Positions 24,122 to 34,527 are shown, counted from the stretch's first letter. The stretch is 64,000 nucleotides of DNA from JAABTL01 sp964465355 (GCA_964465355.1 CAYXJZ010000008.1:1-64000); one strand, 5' to 3'. Numbers and translations: made by a program. Notes: generated by a model not told the origin, from the letters alone.

Positions 24122-25525
24122 ATGAGCGCTGAGGCATCCAAGCTACGGGTGACGGTGGTCGGCGGCGGCCTGGCCGGGCTGAGCGCTGCCCACGCCTTGC
24201 TGCAGGCCCGACCGGGGTTGGCGCTACGGGTCTTCGAGGCCGAGCCAAGCCCCGGCGGCAAGGTGCGCAGCACGGTGCAGGACGGCTTCACCTTCGACTG
24301 GGGCCCCAATGGCTTCGTGCGCAGCTCGCCGGCCACGGTGGCCATGGTGGAGGCGCTGGGCCTGGCCGACCGCTGGCGGCCGGCGCAGCCGGCTGCCCGT
24401 CGCCGCCACGTCTATCTGAACGGTGCCCTCCGGCCCGTCCCCAGCGGACCCCGGGAGCTGCTTGGCAGCCGTCTGCTGTCGCCCGGCGCGAAGCTGCGCG
24501 CCCTGTTCGGCGCGACGCGGCGCTGGCCGGTCCTCGAGGGCGAGGAGAGCGTGCATGGCTTCCTCGAACGTCGCTTGGGCGCGGCCGCAGCGGCCAGGCT
24601 CGGCGAGGTCATGGTCAGCGGCCTGTGCGCCGGTGACCCCCGCGAGCTCTCGCTTGACGCACTCTTCCCGCAGCTGCGCGTCATGGAGACCCGCCACGGA
24701 TCGCTGCTGCGCGGCATGCGCGCGGCCGGCGCGGCGGCGCGCCAACGCCCGCCAGGCCTCGACGGACGCCTGAGCAGCTTCAGCGGCGGGATGCAGACGC
24801 TGATCGACGGGCTGGCGAGGTCGGTGGCTGGGCGTCTGAGCAGCGGGCGACGGGTGGTGGCCATGCATCCGGCTGTGCCGGGCGGCGTGCATCGCCTGAC
24901 GCTGGACGACGGTGAGGTGGTCGAGTGCGAGGGGGTGGTGCTGGCCACCGAGGCCTTCGCAGCGGCCGAGCTGTTGGCCGAGTCCGCGCCGGAGGCCAGC
25001 CGTGCCTTGGCGACCATCCCCTACGCGGGCGTGCAGGTGGCGGCCCTCGGCTTCGCGGCGGCCGAGGTGCCAAGGCCCATGGACGGCTTCGGCTTCCTGG
25101 TGCCGCGCGGTGAGGGCGTGAGATCCCTCGGGGTGCTGTGGAGTTCGGCCGTCTTCCCCGACCAGGCGCCGGATGGCCAGGTGACGCTGCGGGCCATCGC
25201 GGGCGGCCGACTGGATCCCGGCTTCACCGAGCTGAGCGAGGAGCAGGTCATCGAGACGGTGCGGAGCGACCTGCGCCTGACGATGGGCGTGACCGCCCGC
25301 CCACGCTCGGTCATGGTCAAGCGCTGGCCGCGGGGCATCCCCCAACTCGTCCTCGGCCACCAGCAGCGCATCCGCCTCGCGCGTGACGAGCTTGCCAAAG
25401 CCTGGCCGGGCCTGGCGCTGGTCGGCAACTACCTGTCCGGCGTGGCCGTCAATGACGTCGTCAGGGAGGCTGCGGCGCTGGCGAAGGAGCTGTCCTGGCT
25501 CGAGCAGGCGCACCGTCGGGCCTGA
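24122..25525 (+). CDS. hemY: Protoporphyrinogen oxidase, HemY type (FAD)
   Basis: 467 residues. It oxidises protoporphyrinogen IX to protoporphyrin IX. The FAD dinucleotide motif VVGGGLAGLSAAHALLQ is at the N-terminus, with FEAEPSPGGKVRS after it. Downstream are GPNGFVRSSPATVAMVEALG, MVSGLCAGDPRELSLDALFP, FSGGMQTLIDGLA and the C-terminal FAD block ALVGNYLSGVAVNDVV. ATG 24122 follows a GGGAG element and the hemF stop by 11 bases. Last gene of the cluster; no ferrochelatase is in this window. Confidence 0.93.
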   Translation: MSAEASKLRVTVVGGGLAGLSAAHALLQARPGLALRVFEAEPSPGGKVRSTVQDGFTFDWGPNGFVRSSPATVAMVEALGLADRWRPAQPAARRRHVYLNGALRPVPSGPRELLGSRLLSPGAKLRALFGATRRWPVLEGEESVHGFLERRLGAAAAARLGEVMVSGLCAGDPRELSLDALFPQLRVMETRHGSLLRGMRAAGAAARQRPPGLDGRLSSFSGGMQTLIDGLARSVAGRLSSGRRVVAMHPAVPGGVHRLTLDDGEVVECEGVVLATEAFAAAELLAESAPEASRALATIPYAGVQVAALGFAAAEVPRPMDGFGFLVPRGEGVRSLGVLWSSAVFPDQAPDGQVTLRAIAGGRLDPGFTELSEEQVIETVRSDLRLTMGVTARPRSVMVKRWPRGIPQLVLGHQQRIRLARDELAKAWPGLALVGNYLSGVAVNDVVREAAALAKELSWLEQAHRRA

Positions 25526-25570
25526 TGGGGGGCTGGCCCGGCCGGTGGTCGCCGCGGGGTGTCGCTGCGA

Positions 25571-26461
25571 TCACTTGTCGGCAGACAGGGCGAAGCCCTT
25601 GCTGAACCGCTCCTGCAGCAGCATGAACACCAGCAGCGGCGGCAGGATGGTCACAAGCGCGCCAGCCATCACCGCGCCCCACTGGGTGCCCTCGCCGGTG
25701 CCGATGAGCAGGTTGAGGCCGACCTGGACCACCTGGTCCTGCTCGCGGCGGATGACGATGCGCGGCCAGAGGTACTGGTCCCACACGTAGACGAACTGCA
25801 CCACCGCCAGGGCGCCGATGGTGTTCCAGCTCATCGGTACAAGGATGCTCCAGAGGAAGCGCAGGGGGCCCGCGCCGTCGATCTTGGCGGCGTCGGCCAA
25901 CGACCTGGGGATGCTCATGAAGTGCTGGCGGAAGAGGAACACCCCGGTGGCCGAGGCCAGAAAGGGCACGATCAGCGCCATGCGGCCGCTGGACCAGCCG
26001 AAGCCGTAGCGGACGGGCTCGAGCAGCACCGCGGAAGGGTCTTGCAGGTAGGCCAAGAAGGCGGCCCAGGACGGCGGTGGCGGCAGTGAGACCAGGTCGA
26101 AGAGGCCGATGGCAAGGACCTCGGTTGGCATCATCAGCGTCAGCAGGATGAAGCCGAAGACGAAGCCCTGGCCGCGGAAGCGAAAGTAGACCAGGGCCAT
26201 GCCCGCCATCAGCGAGAAGAGCGTCTTGGCGGTGGTGACCACGGCGGCGACGACCAGGCTGTTGGTCATGAACACGCCAAGGCGGGCCGTGGTCCAAGCG
26301 GTGCGCAGGTTGTCGAACAGGGCCGTGCCCGGGACCACGCTAGGGGAGAGCACCTGGGCGCGCGTCTGGCTGGCCTTGATGGCGGCGAAGATCACCGGGG
26401 CCGTGATCAGCAAGCAGGCCAGGATCAGGGCGACGTGCACCCAGACGCGGCGGCGCGCCAT
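25571..26461 (-). CDS. ugpE: ABC transporter permease, UgpE/MalG type
   Basis: 296 residues, six membrane segments expected. The EAA loop is seen as SLADAAKIDGAGPLRFLWSI. FVYVWDQYLWPRIVIRREQ and WGAVMAGALVTILPPLLVF are typical of UgpE-like proteins. It lies one base after the UgpA-type gene and is last in the ugpBAE-like operon, facing the end of the hem operon across 45 bp. As with the first sugar operon, no ATPase gene is adjacent. Substrate is probably glycerol-3-phosphate or its diesters, judged from the binding protein. Confidence 0.87.
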   Translation of the reverse strand: MARRRVWVHVALILACLLITAPVIFAAIKASQTRAQVLSPSVVPGTALFDNLRTAWTTARLGVFMTNSLVVAAVVTTAKTLFSLMAGMALVYFRFRGQGFVFGFILLTLMMPTEVLAIGLFDLVSLPPPPSWAAFLAYLQDPSAVLLEPVRYGFGWSSGRMALIVPFLASATGVFLFRQHFMSIPRSLADAAKIDGAGPLRFLWSILVPMSWNTIGALAVVQFVYVWDQYLWPRIVIRREQDQVVQVGLNLLIGTGEGTQWGAVMAGALVTILPPLLVFMLLQERFSKGFALSADK

Positions 26462-26462
26462 C

Positions 26463-27392
26463 TCACTCGCCGCCGTAGTGCACCCGGCGCTGGCCGAAGC
26501 GGAACTGCAGCACCGTGACGATCGCCACCAGCGTCAGCATGACCACGCCCTGCGCGGCGGCGAAGCCCAGGTTGCCGCCGCCGCCGAAGCCGTCCTGCAC
26601 AAGGCGGTAGGCCAGCACCGTGGTGACGCCGGCGCGGTCGAAGGGCGGTGCGCCGATCGGCCCGCCCTTGGTGAGGATGTCGATCAGGCCGAAGGTGTCG
26701 AAGAAGCTGTAGGTCAGGTTGGTGAACACCAGGAAGAAGGTGGTGGGCCCCAGCATGGGCCAGGTGATGGCCCGGAAGCGCTGCCAGCCGTTGGCGCCGT
26801 CGATCTCGGCGGCCTCGCCCAGCTCGCGGGGCACATTCTGCAGGGCGGCCAGGTAGAAGACCACGTTGTAGCCGAGGTTCTTCCACACCGTCGCCAGCAC
26901 CACCAGGCCGAAGGCGAGGTGGGGCGTGTCAAGCCAACGCGGCCGGATGCCGAAGGCGCTGCTGAGCACCTGGTTCACGAAGCCCACCTCGGGGTTGAAC
27001 ATGAAGGCGAAGATGGTGGCGGCCACGGCGGGCGAGAGGGCGAAGGGCCAGATGAGCAGGGTGCGGTAGATCCGCGCGCAGCGCACCGGCTGCTTGGCCA
27101 GGCTGGCCAGCGCCAGGCCGGCGGCCAGGCCCATCACCACCACAAGGGCGCTGAACAGCAGGCTCTGGCCAAGCACCTGGCGGTAGATGCCGGACAGCGG
27201 TCCCTGGTAGAGCGCCACGTAGTTGTCCACGCCGATGAAGCGGCGGGTGCCGAGGAAGAGGTTGCTGCGGTAGAGGCTGAGCACGAAGGCCTGGATGGCC
27301 GGGTAGTAGAGGAACAGCAGCAGCACGGCCAGCGTGGGCGCTAGGAGGGCCCACGCCAGGCCGCGGCTGCGGAAGACCGCAAAGGGTTTCAA
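26463..27392 (-). CDS. ugpA: ABC transporter permease, UgpA/MalF type
   Basis: 309 residues. WALLAPTLAVLLLFLYYPAI opens the first helix, IGVDNYVALYQGPL is the periplasmic family block, and ELGEAAEIDGANGWQRFRAI is the EAA loop. A Gly-rich stretch (DGFGGGGNLGFAAAQG) precedes the last helix, as in UgpA homologues. The only usable start is TTG at 27392; the ribosome site is weak, so it may depend on coupling with the ugpB-like gene 19 bp upstream. Confidence 0.87.
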   Translation of the reverse strand: MKPFAVFRSRGLAWALLAPTLAVLLLFLYYPAIQAFVLSLYRSNLFLGTRRFIGVDNYVALYQGPLSGIYRQVLGQSLLFSALVVVMGLAAGLALASLAKQPVRCARIYRTLLIWPFALSPAVAATIFAFMFNPEVGFVNQVLSSAFGIRPRWLDTPHLAFGLVVLATVWKNLGYNVVFYLAALQNVPRELGEAAEIDGANGWQRFRAITWPMLGPTTFFLVFTNLTYSFFDTFGLIDILTKGGPIGAPPFDRAGVTTVLAYRLVQDGFGGGGNLGFAAAQGVVMLTLVAIVTVLQFRFGQRRVHYGGE

Positions 27393-27411
27393 GGCTCAGC
27401 CGCAGCGCTGC

Positions 27412-28725
27412 TCAGAAGTTGGCGTTGTATTCCGCCAGGGCGGCGTCGGCCAGGCGCTTGGCCTCTTCCAGGGCCTCGCTCACCGAGGCGCCGGCGAAGA
27501 CCTTCTGGATGGCCTCCTCCACGATGGTGCGGGTGGCCTGGAACACGCCCATCAGGGCGCCGGCCGATGCCTCGTTCGGCACCGTGTTCAGCAGTTGGGT
27601 GAAGGCCACGTTGCGCTCGGGGAAGTCGCTGAACCAGCCCTCGGCGGTCAGGGCGTCCACCGAGCTGACACGCACGGGGTAGCAGCCGGTCAGCTTGTGC
27701 CAGCTGATCATGTTCTCGGTGTTGGTCAGGTACAGCGCGAAGTCGACAGCGACCTCCTGCTCCACCTGCGGGTGGCCGGCGGCCAGCCAGATGCTGGCGC
27801 CGCCGATGACCACGCCGTTGCGGGCCACGCCGTCGGCGATGGGCAGCAGGCCGGTGCCGAGGGCGAAGCCGTTGGCTTCGGCTGCACTGCTGATGTTGCC
27901 GAGATCGGCTGTGGAGGTGACGTGGAACACCACCTGCTGGTTGCTGAAGATGGCGTCGCTGCCGTCCCAGTCCTCGAGCCGGCCGGTGTAGCTGTAGTAG
28001 CCGCTGTCGTTGAGGGTCTTGAGCCACGCCACCACGTTGGTGACGGCAGGGCTGGTGAGCAGCACCTCGGTGGCGCGGCCGGAGCGTCCGTTGCCGTTGT
28101 CGACCAGGTTGGCGTTCTGCTGCGACACCCACTGCTCGACGAACCAGCCGTTGAGGCTGACGCCGAAGCAGGTGGCCGTGACGGGCGAGGCGGCGATGGC
28201 CTCGCAGGCCTCGAGCACCTGCCCGTAGGTCTCGGGGCGGAAGTCACGTGGCAGGCCGGCCGCCTCCAGCAGATCCAGGTTGACGTAGAGGATGGGGCTG
28301 GAGCTGTTGAAGGGGATCGAGTTCACCTGCCCGCCGATGGTGTAGTAGTTCAGCACCGGCTGGATGTAATCGCTGAAATCGAAGCCAGGGTAGACCTCAC
28401 CCACCGGCTGGAAGATCCCAGAATCGACCGCCAACTGGCTGCCCACCTCGTAGAGCTGCACCAGATGCGGCGGGTTGCCCGTCCGGGCGGCCAACACCGC
28501 CGCCTCCAAGGTTTCTGGATAGGAACCCTTGCGCTCACCCACCACCCGGTAAGGACGCCCTTCGGCGACGAGTTGCGCGTTGAACTCACTGATACGATCC
28601 TCGATCCACCCCGACCGCGGCGCATCCGAGAACGCGTACCAGAACTCCAGGTCAGTGGTCTGGGCTAAGGCGGTGGTGGCGAGCACGGTCATCAGAGCCG
28701 TGAAGAGCGTGATCTTCTTCAGCAT
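27412..28725 (-). CDS. ugpB: Glycerol-3-phosphate-type ABC substrate-binding protein (UgpB-like)
   Basis: 437 residues with signal peptide MLKKITLFTALMTVLATTAL ending at AQ. UgpB-specific blocks are recognisable: GSYPETLEAAVLAARTGNPP, VQLYEVGSQLAV, IPFNSSSPILYVNLDLLEAAG, YSYTGRLEDWD, VIGGASIWLAAG and ISWHKLTGCYPV. E. coli UgpB binds glycerol-3-phosphate and glycerophosphocholine and is phosphate-starvation inducible. ATG 28725 is chosen because GAGAGG is 9 bases upstream, whereas the ATG at 28734 abuts it. A Pho-box-like repeat lies 62-90 bases upstream of this start. Confidence 0.88.
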   Translation of the reverse strand: MLKKITLFTALMTVLATTALAQTTDLEFWYAFSDAPRSGWIEDRISEFNAQLVAEGRPYRVVGERKGSYPETLEAAVLAARTGNPPHLVQLYEVGSQLAVDSGIFQPVGEVYPGFDFSDYIQPVLNYYTIGGQVNSIPFNSSSPILYVNLDLLEAAGLPRDFRPETYGQVLEACEAIAASPVTATCFGVSLNGWFVEQWVSQQNANLVDNGNGRSGRATEVLLTSPAVTNVVAWLKTLNDSGYYSYTGRLEDWDGSDAIFSNQQVVFHVTSTADLGNISSAAEANGFALGTGLLPIADGVARNGVVIGGASIWLAAGHPQVEQEVAVDFALYLTNTENMISWHKLTGCYPVRVSSVDALTAEGWFSDFPERNVAFTQLLNTVPNEASAGALMGVFQATRTIVEEAIQKVFAGASVSEALEEAKRLADAALAEYNANF

Positions 28726-28737
28726 CAGCGTCATCCT

Positions 28738-28782
28738 CTCGTGAAGGACCCCGGCATCACCGAGGCATGGGTGCTTCACGAG
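28738..28782. repeat. Inverted repeat in the ugpB leader
   Basis: CTCGTGAAG (28738-28746) and CTTCACGAG (28774-28782) are perfect 9-base arms around a 27-base spacer, placed between the Pho-box-like repeat and the ugpB start. It could be a leader stem-loop that includes the GAGAGG ribosome-site region, or a second operator. Confidence 0.45.
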
Positions 28783-28786
28783 CAGG

Positions 28787-28815
28787 CTGTCACCGAGCTG
28801 TCATCGCCGCGTCAC
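28787..28815 (+). promoter_or_regulatory. Pho-box-like triple direct repeat upstream of ugpB
   Basis: CTGTCAC (28787), CTGTCAT (28798) and GCGTCAC (28809) recur with an exact 11-bp period. CTGTCAT/C at 11-bp spacing is the PhoB half-site of enteric bacteria, and ugp is a classic Pho target. The repeats read on the strand opposite to ugpB, so orientation is reversed compared with E. coli; in the ugpB direction they read GTGACA-like. Confidence 0.5.
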
Positions 28816-28821
28816 GGTTGA

Positions 28822-28891
28822 GGGGTGGGGGACCTCCGCCTCGGAGCCGTTAAGCCTGCGACTAGGCTCCGAGGCGGAGGTCCCCCACCCC
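28822..28891. terminator. Long perfect hairpin, G-rich foot (copy 2 of 3)
   Basis: 27-bp perfect inverted repeat (28822-28848 with 28865-28891) and a 16-base loop, directly behind the HD-GYP gene. It has the foot GGGGTGGGGG/CCCCCACCCC like copy 1. It should end the signalling operon and insulate ugpB. Confidence 0.8.
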
Positions 28892-28892
28892 C

Positions 28893-30542
28893 CTACGCTG
28901 TGTCGCCGGTGGCCAACAGTTCGAGGAAAGCCTCGACGATCGCCGGATCGAAGTGCTTGCCTGCCTGTTCCTTGATGTGATCGACAGCCTTCTGGACAGG
29001 CCAGGCGGCACGGTAGGGCCGGTCGTTGGTCAAGGCGTCGTAGACGTCCACCACCGCGAAGATGCGGGCCGCCAGGGGGATGTCGGTGCCGGCGAGGCCG
29101 CGTGGGTAGCCGGCGCCGTCCCAGCGCTCGTGGTGGCAGTAGGGCACGTCGATGGCCGGATGCAGGTAGGGCATGGGGGTGAGGAGGTCCTTGGCCAGGT
29201 CGGTGTGACGGCGCATGACCACCCACTCCTCATCGTCCAGCGGCCCAGGCTTCTGCAGGATGGCGTCTGGTACGCCCATCTTGCCGATGTCGTGCAGCAG
29301 CGCCCCGCGGCGCAGGTGGGCCAGGTCGTCGCCCTGCAGGCCCAGTCTGGTGGCCAGCCGCAGGCTGAGATCGGTGACGCGGCGGCTGTGGCCCTCGGTC
29401 TCCTTGTCGCGCAGGTCGAGGGCCCCCGACCAGCCGGCGATGGCGGCGTCGTAGGCGGCGATCAGGTCGAGGTTGGCCGCCTGCAGGCGGCGGTGGAGGT
29501 CGGTGCTGTCGATGGCCATGGTGGCCTGGCCGGCCAGGGTCTCGGCGAAGTCGAGCCAGTCGTCGTTGGGCGGCAGCTGCTCGCGGCTGAAGACCTCAAG
29601 CACGCCAACCGGCGTCTCGGCCGTGCCGAGCAGGTTCAGGTGGTAGCTCTTCAGGTTTGCCGCGCGCATGGCAGGTTCGCGGGCGAAGGCGGCCTTGGGC
29701 TGGCCCGAGCCGTCGGCCGCAGGGTGGTCGGCGTCGTCGAGCACGATGGTGACGCTGCCGTCTGCCAGCGCGGCAGAGATCGCCGGATCGGTGGTCGGCA
29801 GCGGCTCTTGCCCGTTGAACAGGATGGCCGGTCCGCGCCGGTCGGCGGTGACCAGCAGGCCGGGCTGCTCGAGCAAGGAGATGGCGCCCGCGTCCACGTT
29901 GAGCTGCGCCATGGCCTGATCGAGCACCACCCGCAGCATCGGCGGCAGGGACCTGTCCATGTGGTGGATGATGGCTCGGTCGATGCGGCGCAGGGCCTGC
30001 AGGCGATCCAGCGAGCGTTCGAGCCTTGCCTGGGCAGAGCGACGTTCGCCCACCTCCTGCTCGAGGACCGTCCTCCCTTCCTCGGTGGCATGCAGTCGCG
30101 CCTCGGCCGCGGCCGCGCGGGCGCTCTCCTGCCTGGCGCTCATCAGCGCCTGGTGTCGGCCGATGGCGTAGCGGACGGCGCGCACCACCATGCCGGGGTC
30201 CATCTCGTCCTTGACCAGGTAGTCCTGGGCCCCGATCTGCAGGGCCTGGTCACCGATCTCGTGGTCGTTCAGGCCGGTGAGGACGATCACGGGCATGTCG
30301 TGCCCCTGGGCCAGGACGGTGTTCAGCGTGCTCAGGCCTTGGCTGTCAGGCAGACCGAGGTCGAGCAGCATGGCGTCGAAGTGCCCGACCTGCAGCAGGC
30401 TGCGGGCTTGCGCCAGGTCGCCGGCCACCATCAGACCCCTGGGCGCAGGGGGATGGCCGATGACGGCCAGCATCTCCTGGAACAACCGGACGTCGCCAGG
30501 GTTGTCCTCGACCAGCAGGAGTCGCAGCCCCGGCAGGCTCAC
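28893..30542 (-). CDS. REC-GAF-HD-GYP response regulator, cyclic-di-GMP phosphodiesterase
   Basis: 549 residues. Residues about 1-125 are a receiver domain (LRLLLVEDNPGDVRLFQE, phospho-acceptor in AMLLDLGLPD, VIVLTG, YLVKDE). A coiled linker and a GAF-like domain follow (MLRVVLDQAMAQLNVDAGAI to MAIDSTDLHRRL). The C-terminal about 190 residues are HD-GYP: GHSRRVTDLSLRLA, LLHDIGKMGVPDAIL, HTDLAKDLL, CHHERWDGAGYPRGL. All metal-binding HD residues and the GYP loop are intact, so active hydrolysis of cyclic-di-GMP is expected. The GTG start overlaps the upstream CheY-like gene by 4 bases. Confidence 0.92.
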   Translation of the reverse strand: MSLPGLRLLLVEDNPGDVRLFQEMLAVIGHPPAPRGLMVAGDLAQARSLLQVGHFDAMLLDLGLPDSQGLSTLNTVLAQGHDMPVIVLTGLNDHEIGDQALQIGAQDYLVKDEMDPGMVVRAVRYAIGRHQALMSARQESARAAAAEARLHATEEGRTVLEQEVGERRSAQARLERSLDRLQALRRIDRAIIHHMDRSLPPMLRVVLDQAMAQLNVDAGAISLLEQPGLLVTADRRGPAILFNGQEPLPTTDPAISAALADGSVTIVLDDADHPAADGSGQPKAAFAREPAMRAANLKSYHLNLLGTAETPVGVLEVFSREQLPPNDDWLDFAETLAGQATMAIDSTDLHRRLQAANLDLIAAYDAAIAGWSGALDLRDKETEGHSRRVTDLSLRLATRLGLQGDDLAHLRRGALLHDIGKMGVPDAILQKPGPLDDEEWVVMRRHTDLAKDLLTPMPYLHPAIDVPYCHHERWDGAGYPRGLAGTDIPLAARIFAVVDVYDALTNDRPYRAAWPVQKAVDHIKEQAGKHFDPAIVEAFLELLATGDTA

Positions 30543-31000
30543 GGTTCCTGGTCGGGTGGTTGGCCGGGGAGCCGCACGACGGTCAACCAGAAGTCCTCGA
30601 TGCTGCGGATCACGTTGATGAAGTTCTCGAAGTCGACGGGTTTGGTGATGTAGCAGTTGCCTGCCAACTCGTAGACCCTGAGGACGTCCTCGTCGGCGCT
30701 TGAGGTGGTGAGCACCACCACAGGGATGCGTCTCAGGGAGGGATCGGCCTTGATGGCCTGCAGCACCTCGCGCCCGTCCACCTTGGGCAGGTTGAGGTCG
30801 AGGAGGATCAGGTCGGGTCGTTTGGCGCTGGCATGCTCGCCCTCGCCCCTCAGGTAGGCCAGCGCCTGCTCGCCGTCCGTGCACACATGCAGGGCGTTGC
30901 GGAGCTTGGCCTCCTTGAAGGCCTCCTGCGTGAGGCGCACGTCGCCAGGGTTGTCCTCCACCAGCAGGATGTCGATGGGATGGTTGCGGTTGGGGGTCAT
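30539..31000 (-). CDS. CheY-like response regulator (Rcp1 type)
   Basis: Stand-alone receiver domain of 153 residues. IDILLVEDNPGDVRLTQEAFKEAKLRN and DGEQALAYLRGEGEHA are typical of phytochrome-partner Rcp1 proteins. The phospho-acceptor is in LILLDLNLPKVDG, the switch in VVVLTTSSADED, and Lys in CYITKPVDFENF. ATG 31000 has GAGG 5 bases upstream; ATG 31030, overlapping the membrane-protein gene, is the alternative. It probably relays phosphate from the histidine kinase to, or in parallel with, the HD-GYP protein. Confidence 0.9.
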   Translation of the reverse strand: MTPNRNHPIDILLVEDNPGDVRLTQEAFKEAKLRNALHVCTDGEQALAYLRGEGEHASAKRPDLILLDLNLPKVDGREVLQAIKADPSLRRIPVVVLTTSSADEDVLRVYELAGNCYITKPVDFENFINVIRSIEDFWLTVVRLPGQPPDQEP

Positions 31001-31022
31001 CACGACCTCGCTTCCGGCAGAC

Positions 31023-31790
31023 TCAGCCATGGGGGACGACCGCTTCGGGAGGCAGCATGGCCTGCAACCACCTCGGTGGTCGATGGACGGCCAGGATGGA
31101 GCTTCCAGCCAGGATCCCGAGCAGGGCCTGACCGATGACGCGGGTCGGCTCGCTGCCAATGCCACTGAGCGTTGCGAACACCGTACCGCCTAGCCAGACC
31201 ATGAGGCTACCAGCGGTCACCAGCACACGTAGCCGCAGGGTGCCCTTGGGCAGACGTGGCGCAAGGGCGAACAGGGCCATGGCGGCCAGGAGCTGAGGGA
31301 GGAGGAGGAAGATGATGGGCAGGAGGGCGACGGCAGGGGAGGCAGGTTGGTCGAAGCTGAGCCACGCCTGCCAGGAGGACACGCGCACGGCCGCAGGCTC
31401 CTGCGCGACCGCGGCGCGGACCATCCAGCCCCCGAAGGCGCCGTAACCGATGACCAAGGGCCAGAAGGCATCGTCGCGTCCGCTGAAGAGGTAGACGAGG
31501 TAGTGCAGCAGACCCGTCAAGGCCACGCACAGGCCGAGGAAGCCAAGCAGTTGCATGGCGACCACCAGGCTGAGGATGGGCTCGGCCACCGCCACCCACA
31601 CTTTGGTGAAGCATTCCAAGGCGCCTACCGCGGCCAGGGCGTACCACCAGACGGAGAACATGCCAGCGGCCAGCTGCGAACCTCGCAGCCCATCGCCGCC
31701 ACTGCCGCGCTGGCCGACCACCCAGCCAACCCAGCAGAAGACCACCGCCCCTGCCAGGGAGAGGCCGGCGCTGATCCACATGGTGGCCAC
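31023..31790 (-). CDS. Polytopic membrane protein of the signalling operon
   Basis: 255 residues with about seven hydrophobic segments, among them ISAGLSLAGAVVFCWVGWVV, LVVAMQLLGFLGLCVALTGL and LLPIIFLLLPQLLAAMALFA. No known catalytic motif is seen. It starts two bases after the histidine-kinase stop and ends at the CheY-like gene. The layout is similar to the membrane sensor half of the kinase itself, so it may be a separate sensory or modulatory subunit (inference). GTG 31790 or ATG 31781 may be the start. Confidence 0.7.
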   Translation of the reverse strand: MATMWISAGLSLAGAVVFCWVGWVVGQRGSGGDGLRGSQLAAGMFSVWWYALAAVGALECFTKVWVAVAEPILSLVVAMQLLGFLGLCVALTGLLHYLVYLFSGRDDAFWPLVIGYGAFGGWMVRAAVAQEPAAVRVSSWQAWLSFDQPASPAVALLPIIFLLLPQLLAAMALFALAPRLPKGTLRLRVLVTAGSLMVWLGGTVFATLSGIGSEPTRVIGQALLGILAGSSILAVHRPPRWLQAMLPPEAVVPHG

Positions 31791-31792
31791 GG

Positions 31793-33487
<1,695 letters not shown>

Positions 33488-33610
33488 AGCAGTTCCATCG
33501 CCCGCGCAACGCGACCCCAGTGAGGTTTGGCAGCCCTCATACCCGGAAGCATAGGCCCCGACACCGATCGACGGCGTGATGTTTCGGCCCCCGGTAGCGT
33601 GCGCAGGCAA

Positions 33611-33676
33611 GGGTGGGGGATCTCACGTTCGGAGCCTCGCTGGCGCTAACGGCTCCGAACGTGAGATCCCCCACCC
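33611..33676. terminator. Long perfect hairpin, G-rich foot (copy 3 of 3)
   Basis: 26-bp perfect inverted repeat (33611-33636 with 33651-33676) and a 14-base loop, 4 bases behind the LysM gene stop. Foot GGGTGGGGG/CCCCCACCC as in the other two copies. Likely terminator of the LysM gene, upstream of the kinase operon. Confidence 0.8.
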
Positions 33677-33679
33677 CCC

Positions 33680-34432
33680 TCAGCTCAGGCTGGCCTCTGG
33701 CCCCTGTGTCGTGCCGGGGATCTTGAGGTTCTGACCGACGCGGATCTTGTTGGGGTCGCTGATGCCGTTGGCCTCGGCGATCTTCATGTAGCTGCCGCGG
33801 CCGGCTGAGCCGTAGTAGCGCAGGGCGATGTGCGACAGGGTGTCGCCCGACTTCACGGTGTAGACCACGTCGCCGTCGTCGTCGGTGACGTTGAGGGTGG
33901 AGGCGGCGGCGATGACCTGCAGGCCGGCCGTGTCCACCTGGGTGACGCCTTCGACGCCAAGCGCGAGGTCGGTGGCCTTGGCGTGCTCCTCCTGGGAGTC
34001 GACGGCCCCGCGCAGCACCACCGTGGTGCCCTTCTGCAGCACGTCGATGGGGTTGTCGGCCAGGCTGGCCTCGGCTTTGAGTGCGGCCAGCACGGCCTTG
34101 GCCTTGGCGCTGGGGTCGTCGGCCGATCCAGCTTCACCCATGAAGCCGCTGATGGCGCCTGCCTTGCTCGCACCATCCTTGCCGCTGTCGGCACCGGCAT
34201 CGGCCGCCGCGACCTCCTGAGCGGTGACGCCGCTGAGGTCCACCTGCTCGATGCCGTTGATGCCGCTGGCCATGACCCGCAGCAGGTTGAGGTAGCGGTC
34301 GTTGGGCACCGTTCCGCTGACGAAGGCGGTCTTGCTCTTGACCTCGACCTGCAGACCGAGGTCGGCGGTGACGGCTTGCTCTTTGAAGGCGTCGAGAAGG
34401 CGGTCTTTGGGGGACTTACCGAAGGGCCACAT
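33680..34432 (-). CDS. BON-LysM domain protein (YgaU/LysM type)
   Basis: 250 residues. Two BON-like segments are seen: LLDAFKEQAVTADLGLQVEVKS to GIEQVDLSGV, and KAKAVLAALKAEASLADNPIDV to VEGVTQVDTAGLQVI. They are joined by an Ala/Gly/Asp-rich linker. The C-terminal LysM domain reads YTVKSGDTLSHIALRYYGSA to IRVGQNLKIPGT. There is no signal peptide, as in E. coli YgaU (Kbp), a cytoplasmic potassium-binding protein, so a similar role or an osmotic-stress role is possible. A strong GGAG lies 6 bases upstream of the ATG. Divergent from BTAD regulator 1. Confidence 0.87.
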   Translation of the reverse strand: MWPFGKSPKDRLLDAFKEQAVTADLGLQVEVKSKTAFVSGTVPNDRYLNLLRVMASGINGIEQVDLSGVTAQEVAAADAGADSGKDGASKAGAISGFMGEAGSADDPSAKAKAVLAALKAEASLADNPIDVLQKGTTVVLRGAVDSQEEHAKATDLALGVEGVTQVDTAGLQVIAAASTLNVTDDDGDVVYTVKSGDTLSHIALRYYGSAGRGSYMKIAEANGISDPNKIRVGQNLKIPGTTQGPEASLS

Positions 34433-34468
34433 GGAGTCTCCTATCGGGGAACTGGACGATGAGCTGCG

Positions 34469-34527
34469 AACGCCTCAGGCTACAACGTGCAGCTGTGCGG
34501 CCCCCTGGAACGCCTCGCGGCTACACT
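34469..34527 (+). promoter_or_regulatory. Promoter of BTAD regulator 1 with AACGCC boxes
   Basis: TACACT (34522-34527) lies 5 bases before the GTG start. AACGCC (34509-34514) is exactly 7 bp upstream of it, the same geometry as at six other promoters in the window. A further copy of the surrounding sequence (GAACGCCTC followed by GGCTACA) begins at 34468, 40 bp upstream. Autoregulation by the BTAD protein is inferred. Confidence 0.5.
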
